From an uncultured Pseudocitrobacter sp. (lineage in GTDB: Bacteria > Pseudomonadota > Gammaproteobacteria > Enterobacterales > Enterobacteriaceae): a DNA stretch of 35,437 nt. The stretch is from contig CAJYVI010000048.1 in assembly GCA_913778145.1 (NCBI GenBank), forward strand, positions 1-35,437, given 5' to 3'. Below are positions 25,776 through 35,319 of this stretch, in pieces. Numbering within the stretch: position 1 is the stretch's first letter; the number at the start of each line of letters is the position of its first letter. A model generated the notes under the pieces. The model saw only the letters and a program-made list of their open reading frames with translations. It was not told where the DNA came from and searched no databases. Position numbers and translations under genes: made by a program.

Positions 25776-25852
25776 TGGCGGAACGGACGGGACTCGAACC
25801 CGCGACCCCCTGCGTGACAGGCAGGTATTCTAACCGACTGAACTACCGCTCC
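25776..25852 (-). tRNA. aspV: tRNA-Asp (anticodon GTC), aspV
   Basis: A 77-nt gene on the minus strand reading GGAGCGGTAGTTCAGTCGGT at the 5' end and ending in encoded CCA. The anticodon arm holds CCTGTCACG with anticodon GTC, and the T arm has GGTTCGAGTCC. It lies between dnaQ and yafT as in E. coli. Its sequence is identical to the tRNA at 35189-35265. The aspV 3' side is a well-known insertion point for enteric islands, including T6SS islands; here yafT lies between aspV and the T6SS block. Confidence 0.98.
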
Positions 25853-25878
25853 GCTGTGTTCCCTTGGGAACGAGGCGC

Positions 25879-25907
25879 ATATTACGGGTTACCCTCGAAC
25901 TCGTCAA
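25879..25907 (-). promoter_or_regulatory. aspV promoter
   Basis: On the minus strand TTGACG (25907-25902) and TAATAT (25884-25879) are separated by exactly 17 nt, close to the sigma-70 consensus. It is followed by a GC-rich discriminator (GCGCCTCG), typical of stable RNA promoters under stringent control. The promoter lies 27 nt upstream of the tRNA, and a near-palindrome GTTCCC-TT-GGGAAC is in the leader. Confidence 0.82.
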
Positions 25908-25982
25908 CGCTTTTTATGACGTTTTGAATCGTTTGCTGCAAAAATCGCCCACATGACTATTTTCACAGCAAAAACAGTTGGT

Positions 25983-26714
25983 TTATGCCCGCCAGAGGCA
26001 GCTTCCGCCCTTCTTTTGCACCAGGTCGAGACGGGATTCATGTGCCGCCAGCTCTTCATCGGAAGCCAAAACAACCCGCAGTTTGCTTCCCGCGCGGTTT
26101 ACACGCTGAATGCCGACATCAGTCTGCTGCTGCTGCCCTTCTCCCTCCATCGAAAACGCCATTGATGTCTGGCCGCCGGTCATCAGTAGATAAACATCGG
26201 CCAGGATCTGGGCATCGAGCAGTGCCCCGTGGAGAGTACGTTTGCTGTTATCGATTTCGTAACGCGAGCATAACGCATCCAGGCTATTACGCTTGCCGGG
26301 GAACATCTTCCTTGCCAGCGCCAGGCTATCGGTAACTTTGCAGAATGTATCCGTCTTTGGTATGCCGCGATTCAGCTTGGCAAACTCGTAGTCCATAAAG
26401 CCGATATCAAACGATGCGTTATGGATGACCAGTTCGGCCCCGCGGATGTAATCCATAAACTCGTCGGCAATTTCGCCAAAGGTGGGTTTATCCAGCAGGA
26501 ATTCATCGGCAATCCCGTGAACGCCAAACGCTTCCGGGTCCACCAGCCGATCCGGCTTGAGATAAAAGTGGAAGTTATTTCCGGTGAGACGACGGTTGAT
26601 CACCTCGACGGCACCGATCTCGATGATCTTGTGCCCTTCGTAGTGCGCCCCGATCTGGTTCATACCGGTGGTTTCCGTATCGAGGACGATCTGTCGTGTA
26701 ATTGCAGTGCTCAT
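25983..26714 (-). CDS. dnaQ: DNA polymerase III epsilon subunit (3'-5' proofreading exonuclease)
   Basis: A 243-residue protein from ATG 26714 ([20 protein letters not shown]); an in-frame ATG three codons upstream is less likely given the E. coli start. The DEDD exonuclease residues are in place: D12 and E14 (LDTETTG), the [10 protein letters not shown] block, and H162/D167 ([13 protein letters not shown]). The C-terminal tail ([14 protein letters not shown]) binds the polymerase alpha subunit. It removes mismatched 3' ends during replication. It is divergent from rnhA across 63 nt, as in E. coli. Several residues differ from E. coli K-12 (for example HFYLKPDRL and the region around residue 200), showing another enteric species. 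Confidence 0.98.
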   Translation of the reverse strand: MSTAITRQIVLDTETTGMNQIGAHYEGHKIIEIGAVEVINRRLTGNNFHFYLKPDRLVDPEAFGVHGIADEFLLDKPTFGEIADEFMDYIRGAELVIHNASFDIGFMDYEFAKLNRGIPKTDTFCKVTDSLALARKMFPGKRNSLDALCSRYEIDNSKRTLHGALLDAQILADVYLLMTGGQTSMAFSMEGEGQQQQTDVGIQRVNRAGSKLRVVLASDEELAAHESRLDLVQKKGGSCLWRA

Positions 26715-26777
26715 ATCGGTCATTTATGTCAGACTTGTCGTTTACGTGTCGATTTCAATACAGGAAGTCTACCAGAG

Positions 26778-27245
26778 ATGCTTAAACAGGTAGAAATTTT
26801 CACCGATGGTTCGTGCCTCGGTAATCCAGGGCCTGGCGGCTATGGCGCCATTTTACGCTATCGTCAGCGGGAAAAAACCTTCAGCGAAGGTTATTACCTG
26901 ACAACCAACAACCGCATGGAACTGATGGCGGCGATTGTCGCACTTGAAGCGCTGAAAGAACACTGCGAAGTGGTGCTCAGCACCGACAGCCAGTACGTCC
27001 GTCAGGGGATCACCCAGTGGATCCACAACTGGAAGAAGCGCGGCTGGAAAACCGCGGATAAAAAGCCGGTAAAGAATGTCGACTTGTGGAAGCGCCTGGA
27101 TGCGGCGCTGGGGCAGCATGAAATTCGCTGGATGTGGGTGAAAGGCCACGCCGGGCATCCGGAGAATGAACGCTGTGATGAGCTGGCGCGCGCGGCGGCG
27201 TCATCGCCTACTCAGGAAGATACCGGATACCAGCCAGACGCTTAA
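26778..27245 (+). CDS. rnhA: Ribonuclease HI
   Basis: A 155-residue RNase HI starting at ATG 26778 ([20 protein letters not shown]); the longer open frame upstream runs antisense to dnaQ. The catalytic residues are visible: D10 (FTDGS), E48 (NNRMELMA), D70 (STDSQYV) and D134 in the NERCDELA block, with the [12 protein letters not shown] loop and its His. It cleaves RNA in RNA-DNA hybrids, removing R-loops and primers. The basic handle region [16 protein letters not shown] is present. It is divergent from dnaQ, so their promoters share the 63-nt gap. Its stop codon overlaps the end of the converging yafS gene by 4 nt. Confidence 0.98.
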   Translation: MLKQVEIFTDGSCLGNPGPGGYGAILRYRQREKTFSEGYYLTTNNRMELMAAIVALEALKEHCEVVLSTDSQYVRQGITQWIHNWKKRGWKTADKKPVKNVDLWKRLDAALGQHEIRWMWVKGHAGHPENERCDELARAAASSPTQEDTGYQPDA

Positions 27246-27249
27246 GCGT
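27238..27249. repeat. 12-nt palindrome spanning the converging rnhA and yafS stops
   Basis: ACGCTTAAGCGT is perfectly self-complementary and contains both stop codons (TAA on each strand, overlapping in TTAA). Followed on the plus strand by TTGGCTTTTTA. It may work as a small two-way stop signal; this is a weak inference from the sequence alone. Confidence 0.35.
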
Positions 27250-27964
27250 TTGGCTTTTTATATTGCCGCGTCGCGCCTACAGCCTGTGGGATGCGGCTTT
27301 TCGCTTTATTCTGCTTCATCGGGTTCAGCGTCAATGGAATCGTCCGTTTACGCGCCACGATATATTGCACGCAGCCTAACGCCGGCAAATGGGTGCTTAA
27401 CAGTTTCCCGCCCTGCTTCGTCCACGGCAAAACCTGAACCCTCCCCTGATGCAACACTTCAAAATTAAGCAGTGCCAGCCAGTCTAACTGACGCGTGAGG
27501 GTAAACATGCGGCTGTTGTACGGAATTTTATTACGCAGAACCGGTACAAGTTTGCGTAAACCAACCAGGCTGATGGGGTTGAAGCTGGTGATAATCAGCC
27601 AACCGTCATCAATCAGCACGCGATCGGCTTCACGCAGCATTCGGTGCGGGTCGGAACACCAGGGAAGCGTATGCGCCAGCAGGCAGGCATCCACCGATTT
27701 CTCAGCAAAGGGAAGATAGAGAGGGTTTGCTTTGACCTGAATCGGATCCCCCGCCAACGAGACGTTAACCTGGTGGGAGATAGCGCAGGCTTCCGTGTTA
27801 ATTTCTGCGCTGAGGTTCCCAATTTTAAGCAAATGAAAACCATAGAGTTTCGTAAGCCAGGGTTTCAGTTGACGCTCCAGCGCCTCGCGATAATACTCAC
27901 CCCAGGGCATTTCTGCCCAATGACCGGGCGCTGCGACTGTTTGAGGTATCCTTGCCGGTTTCAT
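27242..27964 (-). CDS. yafS: YafS, putative SAM-dependent methyltransferase
   Basis: A 240-residue protein from ATG 27964 (GAAGG 6 nt upstream), the same length as E. coli YafS. The class I methyltransferase pattern is present but with a degenerate glycine loop: [14 protein letters not shown] at the motif I position, [20 protein letters not shown] (motif II region, 'LPF-D' type), then [20 protein letters not shown] (motif III). This arrangement is common in Methyltransf_11 proteins. No substrate is known. The C-terminus is basic ([20 protein letters not shown]). It is divergent from gloB across 32 nt and convergent with rnhA. Confidence 0.93.
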   Translation of the reverse strand: MKPARIPQTVAAPGHWAEMPWGEYYREALERQLKPWLTKLYGFHLLKIGNLSAEINTEACAISHQVNVSLAGDPIQVKANPLYLPFAEKSVDACLLAHTLPWCSDPHRMLREADRVLIDDGWLIITSFNPISLVGLRKLVPVLRNKIPYNSRMFTLTRQLDWLALLNFEVLHQGRVQVLPWTKQGGKLLSTHLPALGCVQYIVARKRTIPLTLNPMKQNKAKSRIPQAVGATRQYKKPNA

Positions 27965-27996
27965 CACAACCTTCCGTTCGTTTTAAGAGGTAATTT

Positions 27997-28752
27997 ATGA
28001 ATCTTAACAGTATTCCCGCATTTCAGGACAACTACATCTGGGTTCTGAGCGACGACGCAAATCGTTGCTTGATTGTCGATCCCGGCGAGGCCGCACCGAT
28101 TCTGCGCGCAATAGAAGAAAACAACTGGCATCCGGAAGCCATTTTCCTGACTCATCACCATGCCGATCATGTTGGCGGCGTGGCTGAGCTGCGTCAGCGC
28201 TTTCCACATATTGAGGTCTATGGCCCAGCCGAAACGCAAGATAAGGGAACGACCAGAGTGGTCGCTGAGGGGGATAAAGTGTCCGTTTTAGGACATGAAT
28301 TTTGTATTATCGCCACCCCAGGTCACACTTTAGGACATATCTGTTTCTTTAACATGCCTTATCTGTTTTGCGGCGATACTATGTTTTCTGGCGGCTGCGG
28401 GCGGCTTTTTGAAGGCACACCAACCCAAATGTATCAATCACTTAAGAAAATAAGCGCACTTCCTGACGATACGTTAATTTGTTGTGCACATGAGTATACT
28501 TTATCAAATATGAAGTTTGCGCTGAGTATCCTACCGCATGATTTATTCATAAATGAATACTATCGAGAAGTTAAGGAGTTACGTGCTAAAAACCAAAAGA
28601 CACTCCCCGTTACTCTGAAAAATGAGCGTCGTAATAATATTTTTCTGAGAACAGATGATACTGATTTTATTGAAGAAATATCAAAAGAAACAAAATTGCT
28701 ACAACCTTCTGAGCGATTTGCATGGTTAAGGGCAAAGAAAGACAACTTCTGA
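27997..28752 (+). CDS. gloB: Hydroxyacylglutathione hydrolase (glyoxalase II)
   Basis: A 251-residue metallo-beta-lactamase fold enzyme; AAGAGGT lies before ATG 27997. The metal-binding motif [10 protein letters not shown] lies at ~52-61, with [14 protein letters not shown] and the [18 protein letters not shown] block providing the remaining ligands. It hydrolyses S-lactoylglutathione to lactate and glutathione, the second step of methylglyoxal detoxification. The base composition changes inside the gene: the first ~320 nt look ordinary, while 28440-28740 are clearly AT-rich. Identity to the K-12 protein is about 75% by eye, lower than for neighbours. It is followed by the mltD promoter. Confidence 0.97.
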   Translation: MNLNSIPAFQDNYIWVLSDDANRCLIVDPGEAAPILRAIEENNWHPEAIFLTHHHADHVGGVAELRQRFPHIEVYGPAETQDKGTTRVVAEGDKVSVLGHEFCIIATPGHTLGHICFFNMPYLFCGDTMFSGGCGRLFEGTPTQMYQSLKKISALPDDTLICCAHEYTLSNMKFALSILPHDLFINEYYREVKELRAKNQKTLPVTLKNERRNNIFLRTDDTDFIEEISKETKLLQPSERFAWLRAKKDNF

Positions 28753-28762
28753 TACTTCACGG

Positions 28763-28791
28763 TTGCGTTTTTAAAAGTTCGCCGTTATGAT
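28763..28791 (+). promoter_or_regulatory. Candidate mltD promoter
   Basis: TTGCGT (28763-28768) and TATGAT (28786-28791) are separated by 17 nt, a good sigma-70 match. The expected start of transcription near 28798 gives a leader of about 26 nt before mltD ATG 28824. Confidence 0.62.
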
Positions 28792-28823
28792 CGGTCGTCT
28801 TTTAAGCAACTATTGACACACAC

Positions 28824-30191
28824 ATGAAGGCAAAAGCGATATTACTCGCCTCTGTCCTGCTCGTGGGGTGCCAGGCGTCTAAGCACGATGGCAATATCCA
28901 ACAGCACGCACAGAGCCTTTCTGCGGCTAGTCAAGGAGAAGCGGGTAAGTTTGCAAGTCAGGCGCGGTGGATGGACGATGGGACATTCTACGCGCAGGAT
29001 CAGGACTTGTGGGCTTCCATTGGCGACGAGCTAAAGATGGGAATTCCGGAAAATACCCGGATTCGCGAACAGAAACAGAAGTATTTAAGCAATAAGAGCT
29101 ATCTCCACGATGTAACTTTACGGGCAGAGCCGTATATGTACTGGATAGCCGGGCAAGTTAAGAAACGTAACATGCCTATGGAGCTGGTATTACTACCCAT
29201 AGTGGAGAGCGCTTTTGACCCGCACGCAACGTCTGGCGCCAATGCCGCAGGCATTTGGCAGATCATTCCGAGCACAGGGCGCAATTACGGTCTGAAACAG
29301 ACCCGCAGTTATGACGCACGTCGCGATGTTGTTGCCTCCACAACAGCAGCGCTGGATATGATGCAGCGTCTTAACAAGATGTTTGACGGCGACTGGTTAT
29401 TAACCGTGGCGGCGTACAACAGCGGTGAAGGCCGTGTTATGAAGGCAATGAAAGCGAATAAAGCGCGTGGTAAACCCACCGATTTCTGGTCGCTGCCGCT
29501 GCCTCAGGAAACCAAGCTTTACGTACCGAAAATGCTGGCTTTGAGCGACATTCTCAAAAACAGCAAACGTTACGGTGTGCGACTGCCAACACCAGATGAA
29601 AGCCGTGCACTGGCGCGAGTACGTCTCGATAGCCCTGTTGAAATGAAACAGCTGGCCGATATGGCAGGTATTTCAGTCAACAAGCTTAAGACGTTTAATG
29701 CGGGCGTAAAAGGCTCCACGCTGGGCGAAAGTGGCCCGAAGTACGTGATGGTGCCTCAGAAGCATGCTGACCAGTTGCGTGAATCGCTGGCATCAGGTGA
29801 TATTGCTGCTGTCCAGCCAACGCTGGTTGCTGATAATACACCGTTGCAGAGCCGCAGCTATAAAGTGCGCTCAGGTGACACTCTTTCAGGAATTGCATCA
29901 CGTCTCGGCGTGTCCGCAAGCGACCTGAAACAGTGGAATAACCTGCGCGGCAATAATCTGAAGATTGGTCAGAGCTTAACGGTTGGCGCAGGTAACAGTG
30001 CGGCGCAGCTTGCTAAAAACAGCGATAGCATTACCTATCGCGTGCGTAAAGGCGACTCGCTGTCCAGTATTGCCAGACGTCACGGCGTAAACATCAAAGA
30101 TGTTATGCGCTGGAACGATGATACTGACAACCTGAAACCCGGCGATCAGCTAACGTTGTTTGTGAAGAACAACGACCGTCCGGATTCCTGA
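28824..30191 (+). CDS. mltD: Membrane-bound lytic murein transglycosylase D
   Basis: A 455-residue lipoprotein. The signal MKAKAILLASVLLVGC has a lipobox (LVGC, Cys16). The family 1 lytic transglycosylase (SLT) domain spans ~110-250, with the catalytic Glu at ~128 in LLPIVESAFDP, followed by GANAAGIWQIIPSTGRNYGL and the AAYNSGEGRV motif. Two C-terminal LysM domains at ~346-390 and ~405-448 (YKVRSGDTLSGIASRLGVSA; YRVRKGDSLSSIARRHGVNI) bind peptidoglycan. It cleaves the MurNAc-GlcNAc bond, forming 1,6-anhydro ends, at the outer membrane. No strong Shine-Dalgarno sequence is seen before the ATG. A bidirectional terminator follows. Confidence 0.98.
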   Translation: MKAKAILLASVLLVGCQASKHDGNIQQHAQSLSAASQGEAGKFASQARWMDDGTFYAQDQDLWASIGDELKMGIPENTRIREQKQKYLSNKSYLHDVTLRAEPYMYWIAGQVKKRNMPMELVLLPIVESAFDPHATSGANAAGIWQIIPSTGRNYGLKQTRSYDARRDVVASTTAALDMMQRLNKMFDGDWLLTVAAYNSGEGRVMKAMKANKARGKPTDFWSLPLPQETKLYVPKMLALSDILKNSKRYGVRLPTPDESRALARVRLDSPVEMKQLADMAGISVNKLKTFNAGVKGSTLGESGPKYVMVPQKHADQLRESLASGDIAAVQPTLVADNTPLQSRSYKVRSGDTLSGIASRLGVSASDLKQWNNLRGNNLKIGQSLTVGAGNSAAQLAKNSDSITYRVRKGDSLSSIARRHGVNIKDVMRWNDDTDNLKPGDQLTLFVKNNDRPDS

Positions 30192-30202
30192 GCGATCACC
30201 AT

Positions 30203-30233
30203 AAAAAAGGCACCGTCATCCGGTGCCTTTTTT
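30203..30233. terminator. Bidirectional intrinsic terminator between mltD and yafE
   Basis: AAAAAAGGCACCG / CGGTGCCTTTTTT form a 13-bp stem with a 5-nt loop. There are T runs on both strands, so it serves the convergent mltD (stop 30191) and yafE (stop 30238). Confidence 0.92.
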
Positions 30234-30237
30234 GTCT

Positions 30238-31008
30238 CTAGCGAGCTTTATACGCTTCAAACATGATGGTATCGCTGGTAAAGGAACCGTCCTCCTGTAA
30301 CGAAAACCACGTTTTTACCTCTGCTGATGCACTCTCCTGATAGATGCGGATCGCTTCACACAACGGCGCAGGCGTGCGCATACGTTCTACCCACGAGGCG
30401 AAATTCAGTGGCAATCTATCAGTAATCAGATTATCCACCACCAGCCCGGCTTCTGCCGCCAGCGCCAGCCACTCGCCGCTGGAGTAGTTTCGAACGTGCG
30501 AAGTATCGCGCAGCGCCTCGACCGTTTGCAGCCAGATATCGCGTACCGGATGGCCCGGTGACATCACATCCATAATAATCAGCGTGCCGCCCGGTTTCAG
30601 CACTCGTTTCACTTCCCGCAAGGCCTGACCCACATCGTGCCAGTGGTGCGCCGAATACCGGCTAATTACCACATCAAAACTCGCGTCCTCAAAGGGTAAC
30701 GATTCGGCATAGCCCTGACGCGTGGAAACATTCTTCAGCCCCTTATCGATTGCCGCCTGAGCCACCACCGCCAGCATCTGGTCAGATAAATCATAGGCCG
30801 TGACCTGCGCCACCTCGCCTGCAGCGACAAAGCTGGCATGCCCCGCCCCGCAGCCTAAATCAAGCAGATGAGCCTCAGGAAAATCCGCCAGACGGGCTTT
30901 CAGGCGCTGCAAATCGCGGCCAGAGGCATGCACTGCACTGGTCAAATAGGCTTGCGCCTGAGATCCAAACTGCTTTTCTACGTTGTCATGGTGGGAATGT
31001 GTTGTCAT
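30238..31008 (-). CDS. yafE: YafE, SAM-dependent methyltransferase
   Basis: A 256-residue class I methyltransferase; AGGAC lies 7 nt before ATG 31008. Motif I is LLDLGCGAGHASFVAAG at ~48-64; the acidic end of the next strand is TAYDLSDQML; motif post I/II has SFDVVISRYSAHHWHDVGQA; motif III is VLKPGGTLIIMDVMSPGHP. It has the UbiE/Methyltransf_11 layout. The substrate is not known. It lies 78 nt after yafD on the same strand and may be cotranscribed with it, and it converges on mltD across a shared terminator. Confidence 0.95.
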   Translation of the reverse strand: MTTHSHHDNVEKQFGSQAQAYLTSAVHASGRDLQRLKARLADFPEAHLLDLGCGAGHASFVAAGEVAQVTAYDLSDQMLAVVAQAAIDKGLKNVSTRQGYAESLPFEDASFDVVISRYSAHHWHDVGQALREVKRVLKPGGTLIIMDVMSPGHPVRDIWLQTVEALRDTSHVRNYSSGEWLALAAEAGLVVDNLITDRLPLNFASWVERMRTPAPLCEAIRIYQESASAEVKTWFSLQEDGSFTSDTIMFEAYKAR

Positions 31009-31086
31009 TGTGCTGTCCTAAGTTATGTTTGAAATTAAGGGCAGCACTGAAGGATCAGGCCTGCCCATGGCAGACCTGACGCACCT

Positions 31087-31905
<819 letters not shown>

Positions 31906-31915
31906 TCAATAAACA

Positions 31916-31945
31916 AAGAACCAACCTGTTGCCAGGGTGGTTCTT
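31916..31945 (-). terminator. Hairpin between the MFS gene and yafD
   Basis: AAGAACCA pairs with TGGTTCTT, and inner CC/GG bases can extend the stem around an ~8-nt loop. On the minus strand it is followed by TTTGTTTATTG, a moderate T-rich tail. It lies 88 nt after the transporter stop and 25 nt before the yafD start, so it could be a terminator or a leader structure for yafD. The 31946-32033 spacer holds nothing else recognised. Confidence 0.45.
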
Positions 31946-32033
31946 CAGTTATAGGGATTTTTGCTTACAGTTTCAACGCCAATCGCGATAAAGCTGTGTG
32001 AACTTCTGTAAGCAAGTGCTTACTCGTTTTGTA

Positions 32034-33209
32034 TTAGCCTAATACTACGCGAGGCGTCTTATCCAGACGACCGCTCAGGCCAATCAGCAACAGAGCAACC
32101 AGAACAATCACAGCGCCAATCCACGGGGTTTGCGCCAGGCCATAATGCTCTACCGTTTGGCCACCGATAATTGAACCCAATGCGATGCCAATGTTAAAAG
32201 CGGCGATGTTAAGCCCGGAAGCCACATCTACCGCTGAAGGCGTGTACTGCTCCGCTTTCTGTACCACATAGACTTGCAGACCCGGAACGTTACCGAAAGC
32301 AAATATCCCCATCACCAGCACCGTCGCCAGCGCGGCATACTGCATCGAGGCAGTGAACTGGAAGACCAGCAGCAAAACCATCAGCGCAGCAAAGATGAAT
32401 TTCAGCGCCGGCACCGCACCATGTTTATCCGCCAGTTTACCGCCCCAGATGTTACCAATCGCCACTGAAACACCATACCCCAGCAGGATCCAGCTCACCG
32501 CACTCGGTGTAAAACCGGCCAGGTTTTGCATCATCGGCGCAAGGAAAGTGAACGCCGTAAATACGCCACCGTAGCCGAGCGCGGTCACCGCATAAATCAT
32601 CAGCAGACGCGGATGTGTCAGCACCTTAACCTGTTCACGCAGGCTCGCTGGCGCACGGCTGGGAATGTTATTCGGTACCAGAATCGCACTGGCGATTAAG
32701 GCAATCACGCCTAATACAGAGACCGCGAGGAACGTTTCACGCCAGCCGAAATGCTGACCGATAAACGTGCCTAACGGCACACCGGTGACCAGCGCGACGG
32801 TCAGACCGCCAAACATAATGGCAATCGCGGATGCGGCTTTCTCTTTCGGCACCAGACTGGTAGCGATAGTGGAACCGATTGAAAAGAATACGCCATGCGC
32901 CAGGCCCGTCATCAGGCGAGCCAACACTAGCGTGGCATAGCCCGGAGCCTGCCAGGCCAGCAGGTTACCCAGCGTAAACAGCACCATCAGCCCCAGCAGC
33001 AACTGTTTGCGCGGCAGTTTACCGGTCAGCGCGGTCAGAACCGGCGCACCAATGGCGACGCCTAATGCATAGATAGAAACCAGCAGCCCGGCGGATGGCA
33101 GGGAGATGTATAACTGGTCAGCAATGGTTGGCACCAGTCCAACAATCACAAATTCCGTTGTGCCTATCGCAAAGGCACTGATAGTCAACGCAAGCAACGC
33201 CAGCGGCAT
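32034..33209 (-). CDS. MFS transporter of the DHA1 type (AraJ/YdhP-like)
   Basis: A 391-residue protein from ATG 33209 (GGAG 7 nt upstream); the open frame extends further, but overlaps the divergent gene's control region. Twelve hydrophobic segments are visible by eye. The N-terminal ALTISAFAIGTTEFVIVGLV is the DHA1 'IGTTEF' signature, the loop 2-3 motif appears as GKLPRKQLLLGL, and motif C as the VTGVPLGTFIGQHFGWR stretch after helix 5. This is the layout of drug and sugar efflux proton antiporters (AraJ, YdhP, SotB). The substrate is unknown. It is divergent from yafC across 105 nt, which suggests that the LysR regulator controls it. K-12 has no such gene between yafC and yafD. Confidence 0.92.
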   Translation of the reverse strand: MPLALLALTISAFAIGTTEFVIVGLVPTIADQLYISLPSAGLLVSIYALGVAIGAPVLTALTGKLPRKQLLLGLMVLFTLGNLLAWQAPGYATLVLARLMTGLAHGVFFSIGSTIATSLVPKEKAASAIAIMFGGLTVALVTGVPLGTFIGQHFGWRETFLAVSVLGVIALIASAILVPNNIPSRAPASLREQVKVLTHPRLLMIYAVTALGYGGVFTAFTFLAPMMQNLAGFTPSAVSWILLGYGVSVAIGNIWGGKLADKHGAVPALKFIFAALMVLLLVFQFTASMQYAALATVLVMGIFAFGNVPGLQVYVVQKAEQYTPSAVDVASGLNIAAFNIGIALGSIIGGQTVEHYGLAQTPWIGAVIVLVALLLIGLSGRLDKTPRVVLG

Positions 33210-33279
33210 AATTAACTCCACATCATTCAGTATTAAGATGACACGAAGTATGCCGGGATGTTTTAATAACAAAAACCAC

Positions 33280-33300
33280 CAAAATATCAATTGAATTTTG
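33280..33300. promoter_or_regulatory. Possible YafC operator in the divergent yafC/MFS region
   Basis: CAAAAT-N9-ATTTTG is a perfect dyad, with a TCAATTGA palindrome inside it. It lies 14 nt upstream of the yafC ATG and 70 nt from the transporter start. LysR-type regulators often bind dyads with AT-rich arms in such divergent gaps, but the spacing here is N9 between arms, not a textbook T-N11-A. Inference only. Confidence 0.35.
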
Positions 33301-33314
33301 CATTAGGTGCAACA

Positions 33315-34226
33315 ATGAAAGCAACCTCAGAAGAAATTGCCATTTTCGTGGCCGTCGTCGAGAGCGGCAGCTTCAGCCGTGCGGCGGAGCAGCTTGGCCA
33401 GGCGAATTCGGCGGTCAGCCGTTCCGTAAAGAAACTGGAGTCTAAGCTAGGCGTAGGTCTGCTCAACCGAACCACTCGCCAGCTGAGCCTGACGGAAGAA
33501 GGCGAGCGTTATTTCCGCCGCGTGCAGGTAATTCTTCAGGAGATGGCCGCAGCCGAAGACGAAGTGATGGAGACGCGCCGTATACCGCGCGGGCTGTTGC
33601 GAGTCGACGCCGCGACGCCCGTGACGCTCAATTTTCTGATGCCGCTGGTTAAGCCCTTTCGCGAACGGTATCCGGAAATTACGCTTTCTTTGGTCTCATC
33701 GGAGACATTTATTAACCTGATTGAGAGAAAGGTCGATGTGGCCATTCGCGCGGGTGCATTAAGTGATTCCAGCCTGCGTGCCAGACCGCTCTTTACCAGC
33801 TATCGCAAAATAGTCGCTTCGCCGGATTACATCGCGCGTCATGGTAAACCTGAAACCGTTGCCGATCTTAAAGAGCATTTATGCTTAGGTTTTACCGAAC
33901 CGGCGACGTTGAATACCTGGCCGGTATCCTGCTGCGATGGCCAACTGCATGAAATTACCAGCGGGCTTTCCTCCAATAGCGGAGAAACCATTAAGCAGCT
34001 CTGCCTGAGTGGGAATGGGATTGCGTGTCTATCGGATTATATGATTACCCGAGAACTGGAACGGGGAGAATTCGTGGAGCTGCTCGCCGAGCATCGGGTA
34101 CCGGTTGAGATGCCGTTTAGTGCGGTGTATTACAGTGATAAAGCAGTAAGCCCACGCATCCGGGCATTCATTGATTTCCTGAGTGAACATGCGGGCAGCT
34201 TTGCCACCCGCACGCCGGAAAGTTAA
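33315..34226 (+). CDS. yafC: YafC, LysR-type transcriptional regulator
   Basis: A 303-residue LTTR starting at ATG 33315 ([20 protein letters not shown]), with AGGTG upstream; an in-frame ATG at 33291 is less likely. The N-terminal winged helix-turn-helix covers ~1-60 ([40 protein letters not shown]). The linker helix follows, then the two-lobed periplasmic-binding-like effector domain ([60 protein letters not shown]). No ligand is known. The divergent MFS gene is the likely target. Its stop codon overlaps the dkgB stop, with which it converges. Confidence 0.95.
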   Translation: MKATSEEIAIFVAVVESGSFSRAAEQLGQANSAVSRSVKKLESKLGVGLLNRTTRQLSLTEEGERYFRRVQVILQEMAAAEDEVMETRRIPRGLLRVDAATPVTLNFLMPLVKPFRERYPEITLSLVSSETFINLIERKVDVAIRAGALSDSSLRARPLFTSYRKIVASPDYIARHGKPETVADLKEHLCLGFTEPATLNTWPVSCCDGQLHEITSGLSSNSGETIKQLCLSGNGIACLSDYMITRELERGEFVELLAEHRVPVEMPFSAVYYSDKAVSPRIRAFIDFLSEHAGSFATRTPES

Positions 34227-35026
34227 TCCCAGTTCGGTGCCAGACCTTCCGGGCTTACCAGGCGATCGTTGCAATCCAGTGCGGCGATCGCTTTTTTGTC
34301 TTCGGCATCCAGTTGCAATTCCAACGCCAGCAGGTTACTTGCCAGGTTTTCACGTTTAGTAGAAGAAGGAATCACCGAGTAACCTTCCCCCATCGCCCAT
34401 GCCAGAATCACCTGTGCTGGCGTGGCATTGTGTTTTTTGGCAATACGCACAATGGTTTCATCTTTCAGCGCCTTGCCATAAGCCAGCGTCATATAAGAGG
34501 TGATGTGGATGCCGTGCTCACTCGCCCAGTCCACCACTTTCCGGTTTTGCAGATACGGGGAAAGCTCAATCTGATTGGTCGCGATATTCTCTGCGCCAAC
34601 CGCGCTTATCGCCTGCTCCATCAATGGGATAGTGAAATTAGAGATGCCAATTTCACGCGTCAGGCCCTGTTTTTTCGCTTCCAGCAGCGCGTGCATGAAC
34701 TCTTCGACGGAGACGGCATCGTTTGGCGATGGCCAGTGAACCAGCGTTAAATCGACATAATCGGTGCGCAGCTTTTTAAGGCTCTCCTTGAGGCTTGGGA
34801 TCAGCTTTTCTTTGCTCAGATTTTCAGTCCAGATTTTAGTCGTGATGTAGAGCTCATCACGCGGTACGTTGCTTTCAGCAAGCGCCTGTCCTACTGCGGC
34901 TTCGTTATCGTAGATTTGAGCGGTGTCAACGGCACGATAGCCCAGCTCCAGCGCGGTTTTTACCGAAGCAATAACGACGTCATCTTTCAGACGGAAAGTA
35001 CCAAGACCAAATGCAGGGATAGACAT
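34223..35026 (-). CDS. dkgB: 2,5-diketo-D-gluconic acid reductase B (aldo-keto reductase)
   Basis: A 267-residue aldo-keto reductase, the length of E. coli DkgB, from ATG 35026 (AGAGGAAC upstream); longer in-frame starts reach 35134 but the extra residues look unrelated. The catalytic tetrad is D34, Y39, K64 and H97 ([24 protein letters not shown]). NADPH-binding text is [10 protein letters not shown] after [10 protein letters not shown]. It reduces 2,5-diketogluconate, methylglyoxal and other aldehydes. It is the first protein gene after rrnH-aspU in K-12 as well. It converges with yafC, the two stop codons overlapping by 3 nt. Confidence 0.97.
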   Translation of the reverse strand: MSIPAFGLGTFRLKDDVVIASVKTALELGYRAVDTAQIYDNEAAVGQALAESNVPRDELYITTKIWTENLSKEKLIPSLKESLKKLRTDYVDLTLVHWPSPNDAVSVEEFMHALLEAKKQGLTREIGISNFTIPLMEQAISAVGAENIATNQIELSPYLQNRKVVDWASEHGIHITSYMTLAYGKALKDETIVRIAKKHNATPAQVILAWAMGEGYSVIPSSTKRENLASNLLALELQLDAEDKKAIAALDCNDRLVSPEGLAPNWD

Positions 35027-35147
35027 AGTGTTCCTCTTAAATCCTTTGTTTTGATAATAAAGAGGATTATGGCGATGCGGATGGGGGAGAAAAAGAGTGA
35101 AAAATGCAGAGGATTTTTGCCAAAAACGCAACAATTGGATTAAAGAC

Positions 35148-35179
35148 GAAAAAAAGCCCTGAGCGTTAACTCAGGGCTT
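35148..35179 (-). terminator. Intrinsic terminator after the rRNA operon and aspU
   Basis: On the minus strand AAGCCCTGAG (35179-35170) and CTCAGGGCTT (35163-35154) form a 10-bp stem with a 6-nt loop, followed by a run of seven T residues. It starts 10 nt after the tRNA and ends the rrn-aspU transcript. The dkgB promoter probably lies in 35027-35147. Confidence 0.92.
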
Positions 35180-35188
35180 CTTAATAAG

Positions 35189-35265
35189 TGGCGGAACGGA
35201 CGGGACTCGAACCCGCGACCCCCTGCGTGACAGGCAGGTATTCTAACCGACTGAACTACCGCTCC
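35189..35265 (-). tRNA. aspU: tRNA-Asp (anticodon GTC), aspU
   Basis: A 77-nt gene identical to the copy at 25776-25852, in the same orientation, with anticodon GTC and encoded CCA. It lies 54 nt after the 5S rRNA gene, the arrangement of rrnH-aspU in E. coli, so it is processed from the rRNA precursor. Confidence 0.98.
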
Positions 35266-35286
35266 ACCGAATTTCTTTGTCACTAT

Positions 35287-35304
35287 GACTGATTTTTATC
35301 AGTC
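35287..35304. other. Hairpin in the 5S-aspU spacer
   Basis: GACTGAT-TTTT-ATCAGTC is a perfect 7-bp stem with a 4-nt loop, 15 nt from the 5S end. No T run follows, so it is probably a structure for RNA processing in the transcript rather than a terminator. Confidence 0.5.
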
Positions 35305-35319
35305 GTACTGCTTAATTTG

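Noticed and set aside
25859..25872. GTTCCC-TT-GGGAAC near-palindrome as an operator in front of aspV
   Set aside because: It lies in the transcribed leader just before the tRNA and is more simply explained as precursor RNA structure.
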